Assembly: GCF_022965805.1 (NCBI RefSeq)
Contig: NC_133108.1
Coordinates: 21,295,545 to 21,359,544 of the forward strand
DNA: 64,000 nucleotides
Direction: 5' to 3'
Source: Primulina eburnea
Taxonomy: Eukaryota; Streptophyta; Magnoliopsida; Lamiales; Gesneriaceae
The notes under the pieces were generated by a model, which was not told the DNA's origin, did not search any database, and saw only the letters and a list, made by a program, of their open reading frames with translations. This document shows, in pieces, positions 49,003-59,455 of the stretch. The translations under genes and the position numbers were made by a program. Positions within the stretch are counted from its first letter, which is position 1, and each line of letters begins with the position of its first letter.

Positions 49003-49246
49003 TTAACCTATTACCTTAAAACATTCCCTTAAATGTTCCTTAGGATTAAAATTTCGCTTTTCGATAATTTCCTCCATTCGTTTTTTAAACTTAGATACTG
49101 TGTACAGTACACTGCCCTTGGCCTCATTCTTTAGTCTCCATTTCTGTAACTGCTCATCCGAAGGCCGACCTCTACGGATTCGGTCTAGCAACGAAGACTG
49201 GACTGTCAGATTAGACAGCTTAGGAGCCCTGCCCTTAGGATAAACT
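49003..49246 (-). pseudogene. Gypsy pol relic (RNase H-integrase linker)
   Basis: A 62-codon frame with LLDRIRRGRPSDEQLQKWR and EAKGSVLYTV, preceded in frame by KLSNLTVQSS. This matches the segment between RNase H and integrase of gypsy polyproteins, from a lineage different from A, C, E and J. It stops at the K boundary. Confidence 0.65.
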
Positions 49247-49867
49247 TGTAATATCCCGACATTTTATCATGTTATTGTTGATGGTGTAATTTATGATTTA
49301 TTATGGTAAGGTATGGTAATGGATATTTTATATGGTTTTGGTGGCTGAGTTTATGTGGAATGGTCATTGATTATGTTTATGTTTATTGTAATGGTTAAAA
49401 TATGGTCATTGTTTATGGTTATTTTTTTGTATTATGTTAATAGTTGTTGCTGGTTATGGAGAGGAATGAGTTCATTGATAGTTGTTGGATGGTTTGAGTT
49501 TGTGTTGGTATTGGATTTGGTGGAGGTTTTGGAGTGGATGCTTTGATGACTATAGTTTTTAGAAGATTGGAGTGCAAAAATTGTATGAAAAATAAGGCAG
49601 TAGTTGTGGTTTTTATCATAATGTTTTGTATATTGATCTAATTGATGTGAGGCCACTTCAATTAGAAAGATAAGATATAAGGCTATAACTTTCATGTTTT
49701 GAGTTTTGTTCAAATCATTAGGGAAGACGAGCCAAAAGTGGCCCAAAGTGTGTCGTGTGTATCATTGTTCCTGCACTGACACATGTTGGGAGAATGAGCA
49801 TGACGTTTTACTCAGACCTTCAAATGACATGAGGACAATTGGAGATGCAAGAAACCACATAGGGCTA
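49247..49867 (+). repeat. LTR K, first part
   Basis: Starts TGTAATATCCCG. 49600-49850 is the reverse complement of J LTR sequence at 51480-51740, so K belongs to a family related to J but in the opposite orientation. Interrupted at 49868 by J (TSD GGCTA at 49863-49867) and resumes at 58879. Confidence 0.8.
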
Positions 49868-50177
49868 TGTGGGGCCCCGGTTCCGATATCTATTACTAAT
49901 AATTATAATTATAACAAACCAAATGATTTAGTAAAATACATAATTTGTAGTTCACAAATTCACATAAACATCATCAAAATAATTTAATTGTCTCAGATGT
50001 TTGAAATATAATTTTCAACATGCCAAAATAATGTAGTGAACCAAAGAAATCCAAACATCATCACATAGCTCCTAAGACCCGAGAATCCCAATATAACTCG
50101 TATCTCCTCGCCTGGAGCTGGACTCTCGCATCCCAAGCCTCGCCTCACCTACCGTCAAGCACATGAAAACAAGAGGT

Positions 50178-50192
50178 ACCGGACATGCCGGT
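50178..50192 (-). other. Hairpin in the J LTRs
   Basis: ACCGG-ACATG-CCGGT followed by GAGTATAAACCCAG. Second copy 57113-57127. The TGTTGTC stem of the other families is replaced here by a short TACC...GGTA pairing. Confidence 0.5.
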
Positions 50193-51088
50193 GAGTATAA
50201 ACCCAGTATGATACAATAAATAACATATGAGAATTAAAATTTCAAATATCTCATATAAAATTCATAAAAATGCAATATAATGCAATGCATGATCAGAAGG
50301 TGTGGGCTATCAATAAATCTGAAGATCAAGTGAATCATCTGGTCATAGGGTACCCAAGGATAGAGAATCTCCCAGCAATATCCACCGACTCATCCGCTCG
50401 AGGTGGGTTGCTGTGTTCTACAATCCCAGGACTATGGTGTGCCTATAGAGAGTGTTCAGGCCATAGCAGCGACCTCCGCATACACTATGTCAACTCAACT
50501 ATAGCCCCATACGTCCAACAAATCAATATATCAAGGAGACCTCCGTCATATCAAATCTGAATCAAAAACTGGCTCCATATTCAATATAATGATGCAAATC
50601 AATATTATCATTTCGATATCATAATCAACTCATCTCAATACAACAATCATCATCAAATCACCAATAATTCATCGAGCCATAGAGTTTTCAATTTAAAATA
50701 AAAATGATACTTTTACCTAGGATGTTATCGACCTTAACATACCTTTCAAATATTACCAAAAGAAGATCCAAATGTGTAGGTGAGAAGTCTTGAACCTTTG
50801 AATTCTACTATAACTCAAGAACTTTGATCATCTATCAAAACAAAGTAGTTTCTGTACAAAATTCATAATTAATTCAATATTGCTTCGAATCAAGATCCGT
50901 AAATTTCTTAACTATAATATGCCATAAAAACATTTATTGAATCATTTTATCAAACACATAACATGCATGCTAAAGAGTTAGCTCCTTTACTTTGTCAATG
51001 GCTTCAATTCCATTTTAAATTCAAACCAACACAATCACAATCTCCAAAATTCCTCAACACCAAAATCCAACAATAACTAAACTCACAA

Positions 51089-51386
51089 GCTTACCTTAGC
51101 TCCTTGAACCCAAAATGCTTTTGCTCTTACTCCAAAAACCCAACAAGTATCTAGAATCAAAGGGACAAATGAAGGAAAAAGAGAACCCTAGCTTCCCTTG
51201 GAGTGAAGAATCGAGAAGTGAGGAGAGAAATGAGGGAAAAGTGAACCAACTCTTCTAGTATATCACTTAAATCTCAAAAACACGCTTTTTAAAAATCTCT
51301 GGCCACCCGGGCGGACATCTTTTTCCGCCCGGGCGCAGAACTCTCGGCCAAAACACCATTTTTCCCGAACAAGACCCGCCCGGGCG
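51089..51386 (-). promoter_or_regulatory. LTR promoter module of J (3' LTR)
   Basis: Array 51386-51301 with three CCGCCCGGGCG-type dyads, TATA-like GATATAC near 51259, then AAG|GTAAGC at 51094-51089. Confidence 0.55.
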
Positions 51387-51901
51387 TGCACTCTATGCAC
51401 ATCCACTACAAAGATTGCTTCCGAAACGCCTCTTCCCTTCATAATTTGGAAAAGTGGTAGCTCTATGTCTTAGTTGCATCTCCAATTGGCCTCATGTCAT
51501 TTGAAGGTCTGAGTAAAAAGTTATGCTCAATCTCCCAACATGTTTCATTGTAGGAACGACGATACGCACGACACACTTCGGGGGACTTTTGGCTCGTCTT
51601 CCCTAATGATTTGAACAAAACTTAAAACTGGAAAGTTATAGCCTTATGTCTTATATTTCTAATGGAAGTGGCCTCACATCAATTGGATCAATATACAAAA
51701 CATTATGCTAAAAACCACAACTACTGCCACATTTTTCATATCGTTTCTGCACTTCCATTACCTATTTAGCTCAAATTCCAACTTTGATTCTACCCATCCA
51801 TTATCTATTCCATTCTATAGCATAATTACCATTCATACCATAACGTAAAGCCAAGAACCATCACAACTACTGCCATATTATATCAAAATTCGGGCATTAC
51901 A

Positions 51902-51939
51902 ATTCCTCTTCTCTAAAAATAGATTTCGTCCTCGAAATC
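51902..51939 (-). other. Element J polypurine tract and hairpin
   Basis: Minus-strand AGAGAAGAGGAAT beside the LTR, and GATTTCG-TCCT-CGAAATC at 51922-51939. Confidence 0.8.
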
Positions 51940-52046
51940 AATCATCTCTTTCAAGTCTAACATATAATAATCAATACTGAAATTAAAACCGAGAATAGAA
52001 GCGTACTTCATTTGAATAACTCTGGATATTTTTGTCTCATTTTATC

Positions 52047-53572
52047 TTATAATTCCCAAGTTGCCTCCTCGACACCATGTCTGTTCCACTGTACTTTAAC
52101 CAATGGTATCAATTTATTTCTAAGTTGTTTATCTTTTCTGTCTAGAATCTGAATCGGTCTCTCAATGTAGCTCAAAGTCTGATCTAACTCAACCTCATCG
52201 GGTGGAAGTACATAATAAGGATCTGGATGATATTTCATCAACATAGACACATGAAAAACATCATGAATACCTGATAATACAGGAGGAAGAGCTAATCTAT
52301 AAGCCAAATCACCAACACGTTCCAAAATCTCATACGGACCTATGAATATCGGTGATAATTTACCTTTCTTTCCAAATCTAACTGTACCACGGAAAGGAGA
52401 TATTTTCAGAAAAACTTTGTCACCTTTCTCAAAAATCAACGGCCTTCTCCTGATGTTCGCACACTTAGCTTGCCTATCCTGAGAAGCTCGCATACGACTC
52501 TGAATCAATTTCACCTTCTCTGTCATATCTCTTATCATATCAGGTCTTACAATTGGTGCTTCAGATAAATCGTCCCAATACAGAGGAGATCGACACTTCC
52601 TGCCATATAATGCTTCACATGGTGATATTCCAATGCTTACTTGATAACTGTTGTTATAAGAAAACTCGACAAGTGGTAACGAATCTTGCCAACCAATACC
52701 AAAATCCATCACTACCGCTCTCAACATATCTTCTAATGTCTGAATAGTACGTTCTGACTGTCCGTCTGTCTGAGGATGATATGCTGTACTCAAATGAAAA
52801 GGAGTACCAAGGGCCTCTTGTAAACTCTGCCAAAAATGAGAAGAAAATCTGGGATCACGATCTGATACAATTGACTTAGGCACACTATGCAATCTCAAAA
52901 CTTCTCTGATGTACAATCTGGCTATCTGATCATGCCCATATGTCATCTGATATGGAATGAAACATGAATACTTAGTTAATCTGTCATTGATAACCCAAAT
53001 TGCATCGCAACCCCTCGACGACCTCGGCAATTTCGTGACAAAGTCCATGGTGATATGGTCCCACTTCCATTCCGGAACCTTAAGGCTATGGAAAATACCT
53101 CCTGGTCACTTTCTTTCTGCTTTCACTTATTGACAATTTAAACAATGAGATACAAATTTTGCTTGTCAGATTTCATTCTTTTCCACCAAAACTGTTTCTT
53201 CAAATCATTGTACATCTTTTAACTTCCAGGGTGTACACTGAATTTACTGCAATGAGCATCACGCAAAATCTGTATCCTCAACTCTGAAATAATAGGAACT
53301 ACAATACGATCATTCACAAACAAAATACCCTCATCATTGACCTGAAATTCTGATTGATGTCCTGATTTGACAAATTCAACTGATTTCTGAATGCTTTGAT
53401 CTAACTTTTGGGCCTCTCTAATTTTGACAAACAACTCGGGCTCTGCCTGAATCATAAATACTCTTACAGGTTGACTATCTACCACAAAATCCAAACCAGA
53501 AAGACAACGTTCTTCTACTAAATCAGATACACTGCTAGTGATCAAGGACATATTACATACTTTTCTTCTCAA
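52047..53572 (-). pseudogene. pol: Element J integrase and chromodomain, broken
   Basis: The catalytic core is open over 333 codons (53048-52047): [16 protein letters not shown] and GQSER in D,D35E spacing, then the GPF region and chromodomain up to EEATWEL, where it stops early. The linker ahead (53572-53219) is open separately. Between them the zinc-binding region at about 53050-53218 has stops and shifts. Confidence 0.9.
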
Positions 53573-53639
53573 AGCATCTGTTGTGCATTCGACTTGCCTG
53601 GATAATATTTTATCTCGTAATCATAGTCTTTCAACAAGT

Positions 53640-54812
53640 CTAACCAACGTCTTGTCTCATGTTCAGCTCCGCTTGCGAAACGAGGTATTTCAAACTCTTA
53701 TGATCAGTAAATATCTCAAATTTCTCCCCATACAAGTAGTGACACCAAATCTTTAAGGCAAAAACCACTGCTACTAATTCCAAGTCATGCACTGGGTATC
53801 TAGAATCATGGGACTTCAACTGTCGTGAAGCATAGGCAACCACACGACCATGCTGCATTAATACACAACCCAGTCCTTGATGTGAAGCATCAGTGTGCAC
53901 TGTAAATCCTCCTACACCTGATGGAATAGTTAGAACAGGAGCACTAGTCAATCTCTTCTTAAGTTCAACAAAACTATTCTCACATGCCGATGAACAAATA
54001 AATGGTGCATTCTTTTGTGTCAGCTGGGTAATTGGCCTCGCAATCTGTGAGAATCCTTCAATAAATCTGCGATAATATCCTGCCAAACCCATAAAACTAC
54101 GCACCTCAGCAACTGAAGTCGGCCTAGACCAATTGATGACTGCCTAAACTTTACTTGGATCAACTGATATACCTGCACTTGAAATCACATGTCCAAGGAA
54201 AACCACTCTATCCAACCAAAACTCGCATTTCTATAATTTAGCATACAACTTTTCAGTTCTCAAAATTTGCAAAACAGCTCTCAAGTGCTCGGCATGCTCA
54301 ATTTCAGATTTTGAATAAATAAGAATATCATCAATGAAGATCACAACAAATTGATCTATATACCTTTGAAACACACGGTTCATCAAATACATAAATACCG
54401 CAGGTGCATTGGTCAACCCAAAAGGCATAACCAAAAATTCAAAATGCTCATACCTGGTACGAAAAGCAGTCTTAGGCACATCTGCCTCTCTAACTCTTAA
54501 CTGATGATATCCGAATCTTAAATCAATCTTAGAATATACTGAAGAACCCTGCAACTGGTCAAAGAGATCATCAATCCTTGGCAAAGGATACTTATTCTTT
54601 ACTGTGGCTTTATTCAACTGTCTATAATCAACACAAAGCCTCATAGACCCATCTTTCTTCTTCACGAATAAAACCGGAGCACCCCAAGGTGAAACACTTG
54701 GTCTTATATAACCTTTAGCCAATAAATCCTCAAGTTGTTCCTTTAGTTCTTTTAGCTCAATTGGTGTCATCTTATAAGGAGCTCTAGAAATAGACTGTGT
54801 ACCTGGTATCAA
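53640..54812 (-). pseudogene. pol: Element J RT and RNase H, broken
   Basis: RT 54812-54231 ([20 protein letters not shown]) ends at a stop after YAKL. RNase H 54104-53640 ([17 protein letters not shown]) ends in a frameshift after NMRQ. A further stop lies between the two parts near 54146. Confidence 0.9.
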
Positions 54813-55047
54813 CTCAATGTTGAACTCAATCTCTCAGACTGGAGGAAATCCTCGAATTTCATCTGGAAATACATCTGAAAATTCACTAACAATTGGAATA
54901 TCTGCCAATTTAGGTACTGAACTTGAAATATCAATTGCATAAACCAAGAAAATTCTGCTCTTTTCTGCAACAAACGAGTCATGGAAAAAACAGATACCAA
55001 AGGAATCTTAGCTCGAAAACCCTTACCATAGAATGTCCAGTGATCTG

Positions 55048-56542
55048 TCATATCAGGCCTAAACTTAACAATCTTCTGAAACAGTCTACAGTAGCCTTGT
55101 ATCTTGTCAACATGTCAATGCCAACTATGCAGTCAAAGTCAAACATCTCCAATACAATACAATAAAGTTCAATGACATTATCCTCATAATAAAATTCACA
55201 ACAACTTATGATTTCAGCTGACCTCATCACTTTGCCCAGTGGAGTAGAAATAGATAATGTAGAAAATAATGGCATAGAATTCAACGAATGCAATGTGACA
55301 AAGTGCTCAGCTATGAAAGTATGTGATGCACCAGTATCCATCAAAACATATGCATGATAACCTGAGAGAAAACAATTACCAGAAATAACATTATCTGGAG
55401 CATTATATGCCTCATCCTCAGTGAGTGCGAAAACTCGAGCTTGCTGTCTAGGTGGTTGTCCTACCCTGTGGCTACCACTTTGTTTGTTCTGATCTGTCCG
55501 ATTTGATTGCTGATAGGAATGAACTGTAGGAGTCTGGCGATTCTGGTGAGATGTCTGTCTCGATGATCCCCCACTCTGAGATATATCACTGCCATTATTT
55601 GGACACACTCGAGCATAGTGTCCAACCTGGTTACACAAATGGAAAGCTCCCGAAACTCCTCTACACTGATCGGTATAATTTCTACCACCACACTGACCAC
55701 ATTTTGGGCCTGAATAACCAGTGCTCTGAACTGAATCAGACTGTCTCGATCCACTATAACTCGAAAAATTACTTCCATGCCTCTTAAATTGTTTGCCTCT
55801 AGCCTTGAACAGCTCTCTTATGTTGCCACTGTTACCGCCAGTATTACCCTGTCTGAACTGCTGTCGGAACTGTGGTTGTTGGGGTCTTTGCATCTGAGAA
55901 CCTCTCTGCCTAATGATTCCGGTTTGCAGCTCCTTTTGCTCTATCAAGAGCCTCAGCAAAAGTGTTAGGCCTTCCGGTATTAACCAAAGTAAATATATCT
56001 GGGTTAAGACCATTTATGAAATGATCGACCTTAGCTTCTTCATCGAATGCTACATGAGGAGCAAATCTCAGTAAATTCGAGAACTTAGCAACATAGTCCT
56101 CAATATTCAGATTTCCGTGCTTTAAATTTGCAAACTCGGCTCCCCTATCTTTCCTGTAAGATGTAGGAAAGAAACGCTGATAAAATTCAGATTTAAAAAT
56201 ATCCCAGGTAACAATCGTACCTCGACCCTCTAAAGCTTTCTTGGTCATGATCCATCAACTCTTAGCAACATCCAATAACTGATGAACAACTAATTTGATT
56301 CTACGATCATCTGGATACTCAAGAGATTCAAATAATTGATCCATATTCTCCAACCAATTCTCACACTCTAATGCATTCTCTGTACCCTTCAACACCGGTT
56401 GGTGCAAAGACTGAAATCTGGCTAACAGTATCTCCATCGGAGTCGGGGTTATATCCATCTGAGTATGAGTAGCACTGCCCTGATCTTGTGCCACTGGTAC
56501 GTTCTGTCTATGTCTACCACGACCTCTACCTCGAGTAGCCAT
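55048..56542 (-). pseudogene. gag-pro: Element J gag and protease, broken
   Basis: Start ATG at 56542 (MATRGRGRGRHRQ), a different N-terminus from C and E. A TGA replaces a Trp codon near 56250, and a frameshift follows near 55920. The second zinc motif has lost its first Cys (GAFHLCNQVGH). Protease LMDTGASHTFI is intact. A shift follows the protease end near 55060, after which 54809-55051 is read in mixed frames. Confidence 0.9.
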
Positions 56543-56785
56543 GTCTGATATACAATAGGTCAAACACAGATAAAATAACAAAATCAAAATCATCTCAATC
56601 TTGTATCAATCATCTCTGGCTCTCGAAACTCAATAATCTCAAAAATCTCGAATAAAGCTCAACAATATAATATCTCAATTATAATCATGTAGTTCACATT
56701 ATAGCACAATGAAAATGCTATCAAACATTTCACATGATCAAGCAATTCAAACTGACTCGATCTACCTTGTTCTAAAATATCTTAC

Positions 56786-56797
56786 GCTCTGATACCA
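56786..56797 (-). other. Element J primer-binding site (tRNA-iMet)
   Basis: The minus strand reads TGGTATCAGAGC, 5 nt inside the LTR that starts at 56803. Confidence 0.93.
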
Positions 56798-56802
56798 CCT
56801 AA

Positions 56803-58873
56803 TGTGGGGCCCTGGGTCTGATATCTAATACTAATAATTATAATTATAACAAACCAAATGATTTAGTAAAATACATAATTTGTAGTTCACAAATTCACAT
56901 AAACATCATCAAAATAATTTAATTATCTCAGATGTTTGAAATATAATTTTCAACATGCCAAAATAATGTAGTGAACCAAAGAAATCCAAACATCATCACA
57001 TAGCTCCTAAAACCCGAGAATCCCAATCTAACTCGTATCTCCTCGCCTGGAGCTGGACTCTCGCATCCCAAGCCTCGCCTCACCTACCGTCAAGCACATG
57101 AAAACAAGAGGTACCGGACATGCCGGTGAGTATAAACCCAGTATGATACAATAAATAACATATGAGAATTAAAATTTCAAATATCTCATATAAAATTCAT
57201 AAAAATGCAATATAATGCAATGCATGATCAGAAGCTGTGGACTATCAATAAATCTGAAGATCAAGTGAATCATCTGGTCATAGGGTACCCAAGGATAGAG
57301 AATCTCCCAGCAATATCCACAGACTCATCCGCTCGAGGTGGGTTGATGTGTTCTACAATCCCAGGACTATGGTGCGCCTATAGAGAGTGTTCAGGTCATA
57401 GCAGCGACCTCCGCATACACTATGCCAACTCAACTATAGCCCCATACGTCCAACAAATTAATATATCAAGGAGACCTCCGCCATATCAAATATGAATCAA
57501 AAACTGACTCAATATGCAATGTATTGATGCAAATCAATATTATCATTTCGATATCATAATCAACTAATCTCAATACAACAATCATCATCAAATCACCAAT
57601 AATTCATCGAGCCATAGAATTTTCAATTTAAAATAAAAATGATACTTTTACCTCGTATGTTATCGACCGTAACATACCTTTCAAATATTACCAAAAGAAG
57701 ATCGAAATGTGTAGGTGATAAGTCTTGAACCTTTGAATTCTACTATAACTCAAGAACTTTGATCATCTATCAAAACAGAGTAGTTTCTGTTAAAAATTCA
57801 TAATTAATTCAATACTGCTTCGAATCAAGATCCGTAAATTTCTTAACTGTAATATGCCATAAAAACTTTTATTGAATCATTTTATCAAACACATAACATG
57901 CGTGCTAAAGAAATAGCTCCTTTACTTTGTCATTAGCTTCAATTCCATTTTAAATTCAAACCAACACAATCACAATCTCCAAAATTCCTCAACACCAAAA
58001 TCCAACAATAATTAAACTCACAAGCTTACCTTAGCTCCTTGAACCCAAAATGCTCTTGCTCTTACTCCAAAAACCCAACAAGTAGCTAGAATCAAAGTGA
58101 CAAATGAAGGAAAAAGAGAACCCTAGCTTCCCTTGGAGTGAAGAATCGAGAAGTGAGGAGAGAAATGAGGGAAAAGTGAACCAACTCTTCTATTATATTA
58201 CTTAAATCTCGAAAACACGCTTTTTAAAAATCGCTGGCCGCCCGGGCGGACATCTTTTTCCTCCCGGGCGCGGAACTCTCGGCCAAAACACCATTTTTCC
58301 CGAACAAGACCCGCCCGGGCGCACATTAATTCCTGCCCGGGCGTGTACTCTGCGCAAATCCATTACAAAGATCGCTTCCGAAACGCCTCTTCCCTTCATA
58401 ATTTGGAAAAGTGGTAAGCTGGAAAGTTGTAGCTCTATGTCTTAGCTTGCATCTCCAATCGGCCTCATGTCATTTGAAGGTCAGAGTAGAAAGTTATGCT
58501 CAATCTCCCAACATGTGTCATTGTAGGAACGACGATACGCACGACACACTTTGGGCACTTTTGGCTCGTCTTCCCTAATGATTTGAACAAAACTCAAAAC
58601 TGAAAAGTTATAGCCTTATGTCTTATCTTTCTAATGGAAGTGGCCTCACATCAATTGGATGAATATACAAAACATTATGCTAAAAACCACAACTACTGCC
58701 ACATTTTTCATACCGTTTCTCCACTTCCATTACCTATTTAGCTCAAATTCCACCTTTGATTCTACCCATCCATTATCTATTCCATTCTATAACATCAATA
58801 CCATTCATACCATAACGTAAAGCCAAGAACCATTACAACTACTGCCATATTATTTCAAAATTCGGGCATTACG
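56803..58873 (-). repeat. Element J 5' LTR (2071 bp)
   Basis: TGTGGGGCCCTGG at 56803 to GGGCATTACG at 58873. It has one dyad more than the 3' LTR. Confidence 0.92.
58024..58343 (-). promoter_or_regulatory. LTR promoter module of J (5' LTR)
   Basis: Array 58343-58237 with four GC dyads, a weak TATA region near 58193, GTAAGC at 58029-58024. Confidence 0.55.
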
Positions 58874-58878
58874 GGCTA

Positions 58879-59455
58879 CAACTTTCATGTTGACCACTTT
58901 TGCAAATTCGGAAGCTAAAATGAGTTTTTCGGCAGAATGTGGCGCGCATATGCGCCGGGTGCTGAAGTTTAATGTTTTAGCAGCAGGGGGCGCGCATATC
59001 CGCCTGGAACGTCGCGCGTATGCGCCTAGCGGCCTGTATAAAAAAAAAAAAAAAACACATTTTTTATGGATTGGAAGGCTTATATACCCATTTCTAGATA
59101 CTTCTCCACACTTCTCTCCTTTTCCCTTCCTCTCCATCGGTTCTAAGCTTCTCTCCCTCAAAGATTTTCTCTCCTTCAATTCTTTACTCCAAGTTCAAGG
59201 ATTATAGTGATTTCTTAGTTGCTCCTTCCTAAGATTTCAAGCTACAAGGTAATTATTCTATATTTTGGAGTTTAGAAGGGTTTGGATTTTGGAAAGGTTA
59301 AGTTGAATTGATAGATTTCTTGGATTAATGGTGATAATTTTATGGTTATTATTGTGCTTATTGTTGTAGGAATCATTCAAGATCATCTTAACCATCATTT
59401 ACATGTTGGGTTGTAAGTAGAAGTTTTCCTTTCAGATGCTCACATGATGTATATG
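58879..59455 (+). repeat. LTR K, second part
   Basis: Continues 49867 once J and one TSD copy are removed. Cut at 59456 by the start of G'. Confidence 0.72.
58941..59254 (+). promoter_or_regulatory. LTR promoter module of K
   Basis: Three GGCGCGCATATGCGCC-type dyads (58941-59027), TATATA at 59081-59086, a CT-rich leader, then AAG|GTAATT at 59249. A TTGTAG at 59364-59369 could serve as an acceptor for a 121-nt intron. Confidence 0.6.

Larger units (their letters stand above)
49868..51901 (-). repeat. Element J 3' LTR (2034 bp)
   Basis: TGTGGGGCCCCGG...GGGCATTACA. Aligns with 56803-58873. Confidence 0.92.
49868..58873 (-). mobile_element. Element J: old chromovirus inserted in LTR K
   Basis: Minus strand. 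5' LTR 56803-58873, PBS 56786-56797, gag-pol 52047-56542 with many lesions, polypurine tract and hairpin 51902-51939, 3' LTR 49868-51901, TSD GGCTA (49863-49867 and 58874-58878). The final CA of the 5' LTR has become CG. LTR copies differ at many sites and by one dyad. Confidence 0.92.

Noticed and set aside
49003..49191. Small host gene (62 codons)
   Set aside because: Sequence matches the RNase H-integrase linker of gypsy polyproteins and continues in frame upstream without a Met.
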